This document shows positions 1 to 8,880 of a DNA stretch of 64,000 nucleotides, one piece after another. The position numbers and the translations under genes are program-made. This DNA is from Niveispirillum irakense DSM 11586. GTDB taxonomy: Bacteria; Pseudomonadota; Alphaproteobacteria; Azospirillales; Azospirillaceae. Position 1 is the first letter of the stretch. Each line of letters opens with the position of its first letter. Location of the stretch: assembly GCF_000429645.1 (NCBI RefSeq), contig NZ_KE386934.1, positions 434,001-498,000 of the forward strand, in the 5' to 3' direction. The notes under the pieces were generated by a model. It made no database searches. It saw only the letters and a program-made list of their open reading frames with translations, and was not told where the DNA came from.

Positions 1-2563
1 CCATGGCCTGGATGGCGGCACCGGAACTGAACCCCGGCAACGTATTGCCCTGCAACTCCGCCGCCGGGAACAGGTTATAGCGCAGCACCCGGTCCGGCCC
101 CGTCACGAAACGGGCATCGACGAAGGAGCCTAGCTGCACCATGTCGCCATTGCCGTTGCGGGTCTGGAGTTTGCCGATCTGTTCCGGGTCCAGACGATAT
201 TGCCAGTCAGCCTGCGCCGCCACCTGGAAGGTACGGCCAAACAAGTTGGTATCATTCACATAAGCCGACCCCAGATAGACCGACAGGGTCTGGAAGACCG
301 ACGTCATCGGCACATTCAGCATCTGCGCCTTCACCCGGTCCACATCCAGGAAAAGCTGGGGCGCCTTGGCACTGAAGGGCGTGAAGACGCTGGTCAGGCC
401 CTGGACCTGATTGCCTGCCATGGCCACAGCCCAGGTCGCCTCCTCCAGGGCCGCCGGCCCGGCGCTGGCCATATCCAGGATGCGCATGGTGAAGCCACCA
501 GACGTTCCCAGCCCGCGCACCGGCGGCGGCGGCACCACAACCAGACGTGCCTCCGGGATCGCCATCAGGCGCTTTTGCAGATCCTGCACAATGACATCCG
601 CCGTCAGGCCCAGGGGCAAACGCTCCTCATACGGCTGAAGGGGGGTGAAGATGGCGCCGGCATTGGCCGCCACCGTGCGGGTGGCGCCGGAGAAGCCAGA
701 GAACTGCACCGTATGGCCGACGCCCGGCGTCTCCCGCGCGATGCGGGACGCCTCCTGCACCACCTTGTCCGTATTGGCCAGCGAGGCGCCTTCCGGCAAC
801 TGCGCCACCACGATCAGATAGCCCTGATCCTGCTGCGGGATGAAGCCGGGGGCGATACGGGTGAACAGGAACCCGGTGCCGATAATCAGCAGGACATAGA
901 CCACGATCATCATCATCGGGGCCCGGGTCACCCCGCTCACCATGCGACCATACCTGTCAGCCATCCGGTCGAAGGCGCGGTTGAACCCGTCAAAGAAGCG
1001 GTTGGTCAGCGATGACACCATGGCCAGCCGCCCGGTGGCCTGTGCATGGCCGTCTGTATGGGATTTCAGCAGCATAGCGCAGAGCGCCGGGCTGAGGGTC
1101 AGCGAGTTGAAGGCCGAAATGATGGTCGCCACCGCGATGGTGACCGCGAACTGGCGATAGAACTGCCCCTGGATACCATCAATGAAGGCGGTGGGAATGA
1201 ACACGGCTGACAGCACAAGCGCAATGGACACCAGCGCGCCGCCAACCTCGTCCATGGTGATGCGCGCCGCTTCAATCGGGGAATGGCCAAGCCCCAGATT
1301 GCGCTCCACATTCTCCACCACCACGATGGCGTCATCGACCACGATGCCAACCGCCAGCACCAGCCCGAAAAGGGTCAGGTTATTGATGGTGAAGCCCAGC
1401 GCCGCCATGATGGCAAAGGTGCCGATCAGCGATACGGGGATGGCGACGACCGGGATGATGGTGGCCCGCCAGCGCTGCAGGAACAGTAGCACGACCAGCA
1501 CCACCAGCAGCACCGCCTCGCCGATCGTCTTCACCAGTTCATGCACAGACTCAGCGATGAAGGTCGTCGTGTCGTAGACGATGCGATATTCCAGGCCGGG
1601 CGGGAAATCCTGGCTCAGTTCCTCAATCGCCTGTTTGATATTGGCTGCTGTTTCCAGCGCGTTGGAGCCGGGTAACTGAGAGATGGCGAGCGCCACCGCC
1701 GGTTTGCCGTCGAGATAGGAATTGCGCACATAATCGCGCGCACCCAGTTCCACCCGCGCCACATCCCGCAGCCGGACGATACGGCCGTCAGTACCGCTTT
1801 TAACGATGATGTTCTCAAATTCCTGCGGTTCGGTCAGGCGCCCCTGCAGGGTGATATTATATTGATAGTCGCGGGGCATTTCCGTGGGCGGGGCACCCAA
1901 CTGGCCGCCCGCGACCTGCACATTCTGCGCCTGAACGGCGGCCAGCACTTCCGGTGCCGTCATACCCAGGGACGCGATCTTCTGCGGATCCAACCACAGG
2001 CGCATGGAGTAATCGCGTGCCCCGAAAATGGTGATGTCGCCGACACCGGCCACGCGGCTCAATGCATCGCGCACCCGCAACAGGCCGTAATTGGAGATAT
2101 AAAGCTGGTCATAGGTATCGTCCGGCGAGATCAGGTGGATCACCAGCATCAGGTCGGGCGAATTTTTGCGGGTGACGATACCGTTACGCCGCACTTCTTC
2201 GGGCAGGCGCGGTTCCGCTACCGCCACCCGGTTCTGCACCAGCACCTGGGCCTGATCCAGATCCGTTCCCAGCTTGAAGGTGACGGTCAGGTTCATCTGC
2301 CCGTCGGAGGTGGATTGGGACGACATGTAGAGCATGCCCTCCACCCCGTTCACCTCCTGCTCAATGGGTGACGCGACGGTGGCAGCCACCGTTTCCGCAT
2401 TCGCGCCCGGATAGGATGCGCGCACCGTCACGGTCGGCGGCACCACTTCGGGATATTGCGAGACCGGCAGGGCCAGATAGGAGATCGCACCGATCGCGAT
2501 GATGATGATCGAGATCACCATCGCGAAAATCGGACGATCAATGAAAAAACGCCCGATCTTCAT
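1..2563 (-). CDS. RND multidrug efflux permease (AcrB/MexB type), 3' end outside window
   Basis: Inner-membrane pump of a tripartite efflux system. Reading the minus strand from the ATG at 2563 gives an N-terminus starting MKIGRFFIDRPIFA, one hydrophobic segment, then QYPEVVPPTVTVRASYPGA, the porter-domain start typical of HAE1-family RND permeases. The frame stays open to the window edge (about 854 codons seen of the usual 1030-1050), so the C-terminal membrane half is incomplete. Its ATG overlaps the stop of the adaptor gene in an ATGA junction (2560-2563), implying translational coupling. Substrates cannot be inferred. An outer-membrane channel gene, if linked, would lie beyond position 1. 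Confidence 0.93.
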   Translation of the reverse strand, partial: MKIGRFFIDRPIFAMVISIIIIAIGAISYLALPVSQYPEVVPPTVTVRASYPGANAETVAATVASPIEQEVNGVEGMLYMSSQSTSDGQMNLTVTFKLGTDLDQAQVLVQNRVAVAEPRLPEEVRRNGIVTRKNSPDLMLVIHLISPDDTYDQLYISNYGLLRVRDALSRVAGVGDITIFGARDYSMRLWLDPQKIASLGMTAPEVLAAVQAQNVQVAGGQLGAPPTEMPRDYQYNITLQGRLTEPQEFENIIVKSGTDGRIVRLRDVARVELGARDYVRNSYLDGKPAVALAISQLPGSNALETAANIKQAIEELSQDFPPGLEYRIVYDTTTFIAESVHELVKTIGEAVLLVVLVVLLFLQRWRATIIPVVAIPVSLIGTFAIMAALGFTINNLTLFGLVLAVGIVVDDAIVVVENVERNLGLGHSPIEAARITMDEVGGALVSIALVLSAVFIPTAFIDGIQGQFYRQFAVTIAVATIISAFNSLTLSPALCAMLLKSHTDGHAQATGRLAMVSSLTNRFFDGFNRAFDRMADRYGRMVSGVTRAPMMMIVVYVLLIIGTGFLFTRIAPGFIPQQDQGYLIVVAQLPEGASLANTDKVVQEASRIARETPGVGHTVQFSGFSGATRTVAANAGAIFTPLQPYEERLPLGLTADVIVQDLQKRLMAIPEARLVVVPPPPVRGLGTSGGFTMRILDMASAGPAALEEATWAVAMAGNQVQGLTSVFTPFSAKAPQLFLDVDRVKAQMLNVPMTSVFQTLSVYLGSAYVNDTNLFGRTFQVAAQADWQYRLDPEQIGKLQTRNGNGDMVQLGSFVDARFVTGPDRVLRYNLFPAAELQGNTLPGFSSGAAIQAM

Positions 2564-3738
2564 GGTTGCGCCCCCCGATCAGCGACGCCGATCGGCTTTT
2601 CCACCGGCGTGACGGTCGCGCCGGGGCGTACCCGCATCAGGCCTGCCGTGATGATCCGGTCCTTGGCCTGCAAGCCCTCGCGGACCACCCGCAAACCGTC
2701 AATGACCGGACCAAGGGTGACAGGCCGTGTACCAACCTTATTGTCGCCGTCCACCACCATGACGAAACGGCGATTCTGATCAGTGCCGATGGCGCTGTCG
2801 GGCACCAGCAATCCATCATAATCGGCGCGACCGACAAGATGCAGCCGACCGAACAGGCCGGGGGTGAAACCATTATCGCCATTTTCGAAAATGGCCCGCA
2901 GGCGGATGGTGCCGGTGCTGGGGTCGATACGGTTATCGACAAAGTCCAGCCGGCCCTTATGGACAAAGCCATTCTCGCCCGGCAAAGCCAGTTCCACCTC
3001 GTGCGCCAGGTCCCGGTTGCTGGGCCGGTCGCCGGCCTGGTTCAGCCGCTGATAGCGCAGATAGGAGGCCTGATCGGCATCGAAGTAGAAATGGATCGGG
3101 TCCAGGGAGACGATGGTCGTCAACAGCGTCGATTCCGCCGAGCCGCCACCGACCAGATTGCCGATGGAAACCCGGTGGTTGGAGACGCGGCCGCTGACCG
3201 GCGAGCGAATTTCCGTGAATTCAAGGTTCAGCGCGGCCGCGCGGGCATCTGCCTCGGCTGCCATCAGGGCGGCTTGCGCTGCCTGCAATTGCTGTGACCG
3301 CGTATCCAGCACCGATTGCGACACCGCCTGGGTGCGCCGCAGATCCGATGCGCGGTCAAGCTCCCGCTGGGCCAGCGTTACCTGTGACTTCGCCTGGGCT
3401 ACCTGGGCCCGTGCCGCGTCCAGCGCGGCCTGATAAGGGCGGGGGTCGATAACGAAAAGCAGATCGCCCTTCAGGACGGTGTCGCCATCCTTGAAATGGA
3501 TGGCGGTGAGATAGCCGCTGACCCGGGCACGGATTTCCACCTCGTCAAGGGCGGCGAAGCGGCCGGTATATTCGTCCCATTCCCGCACCTTCTTTTGCAC
3601 GGGATGGCTGACGACAACCTGGGGCGCCGCCTGGGCAGCGCCATTTTCCTGGTTGCTCTGGCCACAACCCGCCAATGCCAGCAGCATGACCGCCAGCCCG
3701 ACGCCAGCGGTCCGGCCGCGCGCGTCCTGCCTCTTCAT
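2560..3738 (-). CDS. RND efflux periplasmic adaptor (membrane fusion protein) lipoprotein
   Basis: AcrA/MexA-family adaptor linking the RND permease to an outer-membrane channel. The 392-residue protein begins with a lipoprotein signal ending in LALAGC, followed by a biotinyl-lipoyl-like segment (RARVSGYLTAIHFKDGD), an alpha-helical hairpin rich in Q, A and L (about residues 95-170), and beta-barrel and membrane-proximal segments. It is first in a two-gene operon and overlaps the permease by 4 nt. Upstream, GGAGAG precedes the ATG and a perfect 14-bp palindrome lies 18-31 nt before the start. No regulator gene is adjacent. Confidence 0.93.
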   Translation of the reverse strand: MKRQDARGRTAGVGLAVMLLALAGCGQSNQENGAAQAAPQVVVSHPVQKKVREWDEYTGRFAALDEVEIRARVSGYLTAIHFKDGDTVLKGDLLFVIDPRPYQAALDAARAQVAQAKSQVTLAQRELDRASDLRRTQAVSQSVLDTRSQQLQAAQAALMAAEADARAAALNLEFTEIRSPVSGRVSNHRVSIGNLVGGGSAESTLLTTIVSLDPIHFYFDADQASYLRYQRLNQAGDRPSNRDLAHEVELALPGENGFVHKGRLDFVDNRIDPSTGTIRLRAIFENGDNGFTPGLFGRLHLVGRADYDGLLVPDSAIGTDQNRRFVMVVDGDNKVGTRPVTLGPVIDGLRVVREGLQAKDRIITAGLMRVRPGATVTPVEKPIGVADRGAQP

Positions 3739-3755
3739 AATGCTCTCCGCCTCTT

Positions 3756-3769
3756 CCTTGAATTCAAGG
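3756..3769. promoter_or_regulatory. Perfect palindrome upstream of the efflux operon (putative operator)
   Basis: CCTTGAATTCAAGG is its own reverse complement and sits just upstream of the ribosome-binding site of the adaptor gene. It could be a repressor operator or a small RNA hairpin in the 5' leader. No protein is assigned to it. Confidence 0.35.
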
Positions 3770-3891
3770 CGGTAGCATGGCAGCGGTAACGCGCCCTGTT
3801 TTACATTTTCTTGCTGTTAAGGCACCCGCCGCACGCAACGCAGGAATTTTGCATGGAAACGGTTTGCCGCATGCATAAATCGCATGGACAT

Positions 3892-4968
3892 TCACGCGGG
3901 GCGATTGATATGCCCCATCTTGCGGCCAGGGCGTGCTTCACCCTTGCCATAGAGGTGGAGATGCGTGCCCGGTTCCGCAAGATAGTCAGCCCAATGATCC
4001 GCATCAGCGCCGATCAAATTGGTCATGACGCAGGCGCCACGGGCTGAGGTTGAGCCCAAGGGCAGGCCGCAAACCGCCCGAACAAGTTGTTCGAACTGGC
4101 AGGTTTCTGCGAAATCCATTGTCCAATGGCCGGAATTATGCGGCCGGGGTGCCATCTCGTTCACCAGCACCCGCCCGTCCGGCGTAACGAACATCTCCAC
4201 CGCCAGCAGGCCAACCACCTCCAGCTTTTCAGCCATCAGCAGGGCAATCCGCGTTGCCTCCGCCGCCACGGGCGCCGTCACACGGGCCGGCACGGTCGTG
4301 GTGTCCAGTATGCCGTCGCGGTGCCGGTTCTCGGCCACCGGATAGGCGGCCGTGGCGCCGTTGGCGCTGCGGGCGACGATGACGGAAATTTCGCAGGTGA
4401 AATCGACAAACCCTTCCAGAACGGCCATATCGGCGCCCAGCGATTCCCATGCCGCGACAAGATCACTGTCGGGAGCAAGCCGGACCTGCCCGCGACCATC
4501 ATAGCCCATGCGCGTGGATTTCAGGATGGCCCGCCCGCCGATTGCGGCCATCGCCTCTTTCAACGCGGCGACGCCATCCACGGCATGGAAAGGGGCCGTG
4601 CCGATGCCAAGGCTGTTGGCAAAGCGCTTTTCCGCCAGACGGTCCTGCGCCACGGCCAGCACCGGGGCACCGGGATGGACACCGACATGGCGGGACAGGA
4701 ATTCCACCGTCTCCGTTGGCACATTCTCCCATTCCAGCGTGATGACATCGACATCATCGGCAAACCGGGCCAGGGCCAGCCGGTCATGCCAGCCTGCCTG
4801 GGTGTGGTAGGCCACAACCTGCCCACAGGAACTGTCCATGCTCTCCGGCGCGAAGACATGCACCTTGTAACCGAGACGGGCGGCGGCAAGGGCCGTCATG
4901 CGGCCAAGCTGACCGGCACCAAGCATGCCGATGGTGGAGCCGGGCGGGATCATGGTCACGGGAGACAT
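3892..4968 (-). CDS. purK: N5-carboxyaminoimidazole ribonucleotide synthase
   Basis: ATP-dependent carboxylation of AIR to N5-CAIR in de novo purine synthesis. The N-terminus carries the ATP-grasp pre-domain motif GMLGAGQLGRM; the middle has typical PurK sequence (KSTRMGYDGRGQ) and the C-terminal half has NEMAPRPHNSGHWT. With the ATG at 4968 the protein is 358 residues, normal for PurK. A longer frame up to 5073 would overlap purE and is unlikely; an ATG at 4953 is an alternative. It lies 47 nt downstream of purE and is presumably cotranscribed with it. Confidence 0.95.
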   Translation of the reverse strand: MSPVTMIPPGSTIGMLGAGQLGRMTALAAARLGYKVHVFAPESMDSSCGQVVAYHTQAGWHDRLALARFADDVDVITLEWENVPTETVEFLSRHVGVHPGAPVLAVAQDRLAEKRFANSLGIGTAPFHAVDGVAALKEAMAAIGGRAILKSTRMGYDGRGQVRLAPDSDLVAAWESLGADMAVLEGFVDFTCEISVIVARSANGATAAYPVAENRHRDGILDTTTVPARVTAPVAAEATRIALLMAEKLEVVGLLAVEMFVTPDGRVLVNEMAPRPHNSGHWTMDFAETCQFEQLVRAVCGLPLGSTSARGACVMTNLIGADADHWADYLAEPGTHLHLYGKGEARPGRKMGHINRPA

Positions 4969-5015
4969 CCTTGATGGTCGGGCAGCAATCAGACAGGTTT
5001 GGCCGAGTGGATAAG

Positions 5016-5534
5016 TCAGCCGACGGGATCGACCGGCACTTCCGCCACACTTTCGGTCTGGCGGCGACGCCAATCGGTCAGGGCGCGGTCCAGCGCGGGA
5101 TCGGAAAGGGCCAGGATAGAGGCTGCCAGCAAACCGGCATTGATGGCCCCGGCTTTGCCGATGGCCAGCGTGCCCACCGGCACCCCACCGGGCATCTGGA
5201 CGATGGACAGCAGGCTGTCCTGCCCCTTCAAGGCATGGCTTTCCACGGGCACGCCCAGGACAGGCAAGGTCGTCATGGAAGCGGCCATGCCGGGCAGATG
5301 GGCAGCCCCGCCAGCACCGGCGATGATCACCTTCAACCCGCGCTCCTTCGCGCTGCTGGCATAATCATAAAGCCGCTGTGGGGTACGATGGGCGGAAACG
5401 ATCCGCGTCTCGAACGCCACGCCCAGTTCCTTCAGGATGGCCGCGGCATGGCCCATCGTGGCCCAGTCGGATTGACTGCCCATAATGATGCCAACGGGCA
5501 CGGGCGCGTCCGCTTGGGGGATGGTGTCGGGCAT
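5016..5534 (-). CDS. purE: N5-carboxyaminoimidazole ribonucleotide mutase
   Basis: Converts N5-CAIR to CAIR, the step after PurK. It shows the PurE core [13 protein letters not shown], the loop [13 protein letters not shown] and the glycine-rich [13 protein letters not shown]. The ATG at 5534 is preferred because GAGGAG lies 9 nt upstream; the frame extends further upstream but without family similarity. The product is 172 residues. It is the first gene of purEK and has a good sigma-70-like promoter about 50 nt upstream. Confidence 0.96.
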   Translation of the reverse strand: MPDTIPQADAPVPVGIIMGSQSDWATMGHAAAILKELGVAFETRIVSAHRTPQRLYDYASSAKERGLKVIIAGAGGAAHLPGMAASMTTLPVLGVPVESHALKGQDSLLSIVQMPGGVPVGTLAIGKAGAINAGLLAASILALSDPALDRALTDWRRRQTESVAEVPVDPVG

Positions 5535-5580
5535 GGGAACCTGCTCCTCATTGTCAGACAAAGGACGCGAGAAGCGGCGC

Positions 5581-5608
5581 ATTATAGGCAGCGGCGGATC
5601 ATTCACAA
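5581..5608 (-). promoter_or_regulatory. purEK promoter
   Basis: On the minus strand a TTGTGA box (5608-5603) and a perfect TATAAT box (5586-5581) are 16 nt apart, giving a predicted start near 5574 and a leader of about 40 nt. No operator could be recognised. Confidence 0.55.
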
Positions 5609-5666
5609 CCACCGGGGGCGCAAGGGAGCCCGGCGGATTTTCATGCCGGGGCGCTTGCACCCGTCA

Positions 5667-5867
5667 TCAGGCGATGATGTCGGGGACAAGCTGGCTTTCC
5701 AGCCGGGCAATCATATCCTTCAACAGAAGCTTGCGCTTCTTCAGCCGCTGGATTTGAAGCTGATCGATGGGAAGCTGCGCGGCGAGGCGCTGGATGACAT
5801 CATCCAGGTCGCGATGCTCGGTCCGTAGCGTCGCGAGCTTCTCCTTCAGCGCATGTTGATCGTTCAT
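5667..5867 (-). CDS. YdcH family protein (DUF465)
   Basis: A 66-residue, highly charged, mostly helical protein starting MNDQHALKEKLATL and containing LQIQRLKKRKLLLKDMI, the typical DUF465 signature. The ATG at 5867 is chosen because family members begin just before such a helix; the frame extends 8 codons upstream. Function unknown; these proteins are small, cytoplasmic and probably coiled coils. It stands alone upstream of purE on the same strand. Confidence 0.82.
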   Translation of the reverse strand: MNDQHALKEKLATLRTEHRDLDDVIQRLAAQLPIDQLQIQRLKKRKLLLKDMIARLESQLVPDIIA

Positions 5868-5973
5868 CGGATTCCGCGTCGCACACACCATTCAGTGCGG
5901 CATCAACGCCGCCCGGCGACTGCATATCACAAAAGCCGGTCAAGGTGGTGCAGGCAATTTTCAGCGCCTGGGA

Positions 5974-6558
5974 TCAGGAGCCGACATGCGGTCCCGCCGC
6001 AAGACGGGACAAGGGAAGCAGGTCCGTCCAGCCATAGGCCACTTCCGCCAGACGGGTATTGGCGAAGCTGATCGGCTGTTCAGCCAGCAGCGCGCCGCCC
6101 AGACGCTCATAAAAAAATCGGCTGGGATTATCGCGCAGCACCCAGACCAGAGCGGCTTGCGTCCCCTGCCCCAGCAGATCCTGAGCCATGGTGGCCAATA
6201 GCCGCCGTCCCGCCCCCTTGCCCTGCACCTGGTCCAGCAGATAGATGGCGTAGAATTCACCGCCATAGCCGGTAAGGCCGGTACGCTGCGGCCCGCAGGA
6301 AGCGAAGCCGACGATCTGGGAGGACCCGCCGGCCGGGTTCGGTTCCCCATCCAGCATAACATAGGTGCGCCGCTTCGCCCCCCCAGCGCCGGTCAGCAGG
6401 GCCTGCCAGCGCCGCTCATGCACTTTCGCCGAAAGGCCCACCAGATAACGGTCAGGGAGCAGGCCGGCATAGGTGGAGCGCCAGCTTTCCACATGGACAG
6501 CAGCAATCCCGGCGGCGTCGGCCACTGTGGCGGGACGGATCAGCGGTAAAGCGGTCAT
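5974..6558 (-). CDS. GNAT family N-acetyltransferase
   Basis: A 194-residue acyl-CoA-dependent N-acetyltransferase of unknown substrate. It starts with the beta1-alpha1 pattern IRPATVADAAGIAAVHVESW and has the acetyl-CoA pyrophosphate loop QVQGKGAGRRLL (motif A, consensus Q/RxxGxG/A), followed by VLRDNPSRFFYERLGG (motif B). The ATG at 6558 places the domain at the N-terminus; an upstream start at 6606 would add 16 residues. It is divergent from the acylphosphatase gene. Confidence 0.85.
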   Translation of the reverse strand: MTALPLIRPATVADAAGIAAVHVESWRSTYAGLLPDRYLVGLSAKVHERRWQALLTGAGGAKRRTYVMLDGEPNPAGGSSQIVGFASCGPQRTGLTGYGGEFYAIYLLDQVQGKGAGRRLLATMAQDLLGQGTQAALVWVLRDNPSRFFYERLGGALLAEQPISFANTRLAEVAYGWTDLLPLSRLAAGPHVGS

Positions 6559-6721
6559 TCTCATCCCCTCCGGCAAGGTCGACCCGGTTCCGCCATGCTG
6601 CCGCATAAAACCGGCGCTGACCAGTCCCCGCCCTTACCATAGCGCCACTCCGGGACCGTGATTGACAAGCGCGGCCATGTCGGGCTGGATTGCGTCAACA
6701 AATGCGAGACGGATGGACGAT

Positions 6722-7012
6722 ATGGGCATGGATGAAAGACGCGCCGTTACGGTGCGCATCACCGGCAAAGTGCAAGGCGTGTGGTATCGCGGCTGGACAG
6801 TGGAACAGGCGCGCCGGCGGGGCCTTGACGGTTGGGTGCGCAACCTGTCCGATGGCAGTGTGGAAGCTGTTTTTGCCGGCCCTGCCCCGGATGTCGATGC
6901 GATGCTGGATGCCTGCTGGCAGGGGCCGCCATCGGCCATGGTTATCAATGTCAAGGTCCTGGAAACGGAGGATACCGGCGTGACCGGTTTCGACCAGCGC
7001 CCCTCCGCATAA
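6722..7012 (+). CDS. Acylphosphatase
   Basis: Small hydrolase of carboxyl-phosphate bonds. The sequence VRITGKVQGVWYRGW carries the catalytic arginine in the VQGVxYR loop, and WVRNLSDGSVEAVF carries the catalytic asparagine. Length is about 96 residues, as expected. ATGs at 6713, 6722 and 6728 are all possible starts and none has a strong ribosome-binding site. It probably forms a single-gene unit. Confidence 0.92.
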   Translation: MGMDERRAVTVRITGKVQGVWYRGWTVEQARRRGLDGWVRNLSDGSVEAVFAGPAPDVDAMLDACWQGPPSAMVINVKVLETEDTGVTGFDQRPSA

Positions 7013-7026
7013 ACAGCCGCGATTCT

Positions 7027-7464
7027 TCATCCAGGGTCATTGTCCACCATAAATCGGTCCTCCTGCCATCGAATGGAAAAGCGCTTTCCATCGGGGCGGG
7101 TGACAAGGATACCGATGGCCCGGCTGCCATTTTCACGGTCAGTATATGTGAAGCGGGCTGCCGCAGCCTGATCAGCGCCCAGGCCGGCAACGGGGAAATG
7201 GCGCACGGCGCCATGCAGTCCGCCCAGGCTCACCCAGATCATGGCGTCGCCCTGCCCGTCCTGGCGCAGCACGCGCACTGTATCAATCACGCCATCCCCG
7301 TTGAAATCACCGAGGAGCTGCATGGAATTGGCAACGCGACGCCATTCACCGGGAAGCGGCAGGTCCCCCTGTGCCCAGACAGGTGCGGGCACGATGACGG
7401 CCAGCATCGCCAGCATCCAGCGGCGGGCACCCCTTGATATCAACGCAGGCTTCCCGCCAGGCAT
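7027..7464 (-). CDS. Secreted protein with a DxNGDG calcium-loop-like segment
   Basis: A 145-residue protein with a signal peptide (hydrophobic MLAMLAVIVPAPVWAQ, cleavage after PVWA). The mature part holds DFNGDGVIDTV, resembling the calcium-binding loop of dockerin, FG-GAP or VCBS repeats, and otherwise beta-strand-rich sequence. No family was recognised. Its start lies 25 nt inside the end of the upstream lipoprotein gene, so the two are probably cotranslated. Likely periplasmic. Confidence 0.7.
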   Translation of the reverse strand: MPGGKPALISRGARRWMLAMLAVIVPAPVWAQGDLPLPGEWRRVANSMQLLGDFNGDGVIDTVRVLRQDGQGDAMIWVSLGGLHGAVRHFPVAGLGADQAAAARFTYTDRENGSRAIGILVTRPDGKRFSIRWQEDRFMVDNDPG

Positions 7465-7670
7465 CCATTCTCCACCGATTGGGCGGCCAGTTCCTGGAAA
7501 CGGCTGATATAGCGGCCGTCACCGGCAATGGCAGGGTCGCGGATAGTATCGGCGTTCAACTGCCGGATTTCCGCATCAATCCGGTCGCAGGGGCTGGTGC
7601 AACCCCCGGCGAGAAGCAGGGAGGCGCCGATCACAAACGGCATCACGCCGCGAACGTGGAAAATATGCAT
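7440..7670 (-). CDS. Small putative lipoprotein
   Basis: A 76-residue protein with a lipoprotein signal: hydrophobic FVIGASLLLAGGC places the lipobox cysteine near residue 24. The mature part (about 53 residues) has two further cysteines and the pattern DRIDAEIRQLNADTIRDPAIAG. No family recognised. It lies directly upstream of, and overlaps by 25 nt, the secreted-protein gene, forming a two-gene unit downstream of the lexA terminator. Confidence 0.65.
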   Translation of the reverse strand: MHIFHVRGVMPFVIGASLLLAGGCTSPCDRIDAEIRQLNADTIRDPAIAGDGRYISRFQELAAQSVENGCLAGSLR

Positions 7671-7697
7671 TGATCTGGTCATGCCTTTGGCAAACGG

Positions 7698-7723
7698 AAA
7701 AAGGGTCAGCGTGACGCTGACCC
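7698..7723 (-). terminator. Rho-independent terminator of lexA
   Basis: Perfect 9-bp stem GGGTCAGCG/CGCTGACCC with a 3-nt loop, followed on the minus strand by TTTTT. It lies 79 nt past the lexA stop codon, in the correct orientation for lexA. Confidence 0.8.
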
Positions 7724-7802
7724 ATGGTCCCGGCTAAAGCACGGCGGCATGATGACGGGATTACGGCGGGACAGACCGCCGGTAAACCCATTTTGCTTTC
7801 GT

Positions 7803-8546
7803 TTATGAATAACGCCGGATCAAACCGATCAACCTGCCCTGCACATTGACCCGGTCCGACCCGAAAACCCGGGTTTCGTAGGAGGGATTGGCCGGCTCCA
7901 AAGCGATAGAGTTTCCCTTGCGACGCAGACGCTTCAGGGTCACTTCCTGCCCGTCGACAAGGGCCACGACGATGGTCCCATTTTCCGCCGTCTCACAGCG
8001 CTGGATCACCACGGTGTCACCATCCAGGATGCCCGCTTCGATCATGCTGTCACCGGCCACCTCAAGCGCATAATGATCGCCGGCGGCCAACATGCTGACC
8101 GGTACATCAATACTGGCGCTGTGGTCGCGCAAAGCCTCAATCGGCAAACCGGCAGCGATACGGCCATAAAGCGGCAGCGAAACCGCCTCCACATCATTAC
8201 TGGCCGCACGGCCCGGCAGGGCGCCCCGAAAATCACCCCGAATGACATTGGGCTTGAAACGGGCGGCGTCGGGCGGCGGCATATCGGACGGGGGGGCCGG
8301 CGTTGCGGCCTTGGTCGCACGGGGCGCCGGCTTTTCCGGCAGGCGCAGCACTTCCAGCGCCCGGGCGCGGTGCGGAAGACGCCGGATGAAGCCACGCTCC
8401 TCCAGGCCCGTGATCAGCCGATGGATGCCGGATTTAGACTTCAAGCCCAGCGCATCCTTCATCTCGTCGAAAGAGGGTGAAACACCACCATCATTCAGCT
8501 TCTCATTGATGAAGATCAGCAATTCCTGTTGCTTGCGCGTCAGCAT
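7803..8546 (-). CDS. lexA: LexA repressor, SOS regulator
   Basis: Represses SOS genes until RecA-stimulated self-cleavage. The N-terminal winged helix-turn-helix is present ([40 protein letters not shown]). After a proline-rich linker comes the S24 protease domain, with the catalytic serine in [12 protein letters not shown] and the lysine in [10 protein letters not shown]. At 247 residues it is longer than E. coli LexA because of the linker, which is usual in alphaproteobacteria. The promoter has two LexA boxes (8609-8623 and 8635-8649), so autoregulation is expected. Confidence 0.97.
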   Translation of the reverse strand: MLTRKQQELLIFINEKLNDGGVSPSFDEMKDALGLKSKSGIHRLITGLEERGFIRRLPHRARALEVLRLPEKPAPRATKAATPAPPSDMPPPDAARFKPNVIRGDFRGALPGRAASNDVEAVSLPLYGRIAAGLPIEALRDHSASIDVPVSMLAAGDHYALEVAGDSMIEAGILDGDTVVIQRCETAENGTIVVALVDGQEVTLKRLRRKGNSIALEPANPSYETRVFGSDRVNVQGRLIGLIRRYS

Positions 8547-8600
8547 CTTCTTCCTCGCCCTTTCATCCCGCCCGGCACCGCCCTGGTTCCAGCACCCGCA

Positions 8601-8628
8601 ACTATATAGAACAATCCCGGAACGTCAA
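8601..8628 (-). promoter_or_regulatory. lexA promoter
   Basis: On the minus strand TTGACG (8628-8623) and TATAGT (8606-8601) are separated by 16 nt. The proximal LexA box fills almost the whole spacer, so bound repressor would exclude RNA polymerase. Confidence 0.65.
8609..8623 (-). promoter_or_regulatory. LexA box (proximal)
   Basis: GTTCCGGGATTGTTC on the minus strand is an exact match to the alphaproteobacterial direct-repeat SOS box GTTC-N7-GTTC. It lies 63-77 nt upstream of the lexA start codon. Confidence 0.85.
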
Positions 8629-8634
8629 TTAAAT

Positions 8635-8649
8635 GTTCCGCCTTGGTTC
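8635..8649 (+). promoter_or_regulatory. LexA box (distal)
   Basis: GTTCCGCCTTGGTTC on the plus strand is a second exact GTTC-N7-GTTC match, 11 nt beyond the proximal box and in opposite orientation. It could strengthen lexA autorepression or act on plus-strand transcription toward the chemoreceptor gene. The rest of the 334-nt gap 8547-8880 shows no further gene or clear signal apart from AAGGA before the start at 8881. Confidence 0.7.
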
Positions 8650-8880
8650 ACCAATGATCATCGTGTTCGGGCAAGAGGCTGGCGCAGAAGGATGTGATAT
8701 CCCTCCGCATAGTCGACCACCCACCAAGCGATACTTTAAAGTTCGCCATGGACGCCCCGAAACCACAATCTCTCACTTTAAGTAAACAACAATATCCGCA
8801 TCCCCGAAAATACAAATAAATACCCCACCAATAAATCCAACGACTTCAGCACCACCGCCCCGAAACCGAAGGACATCCCC

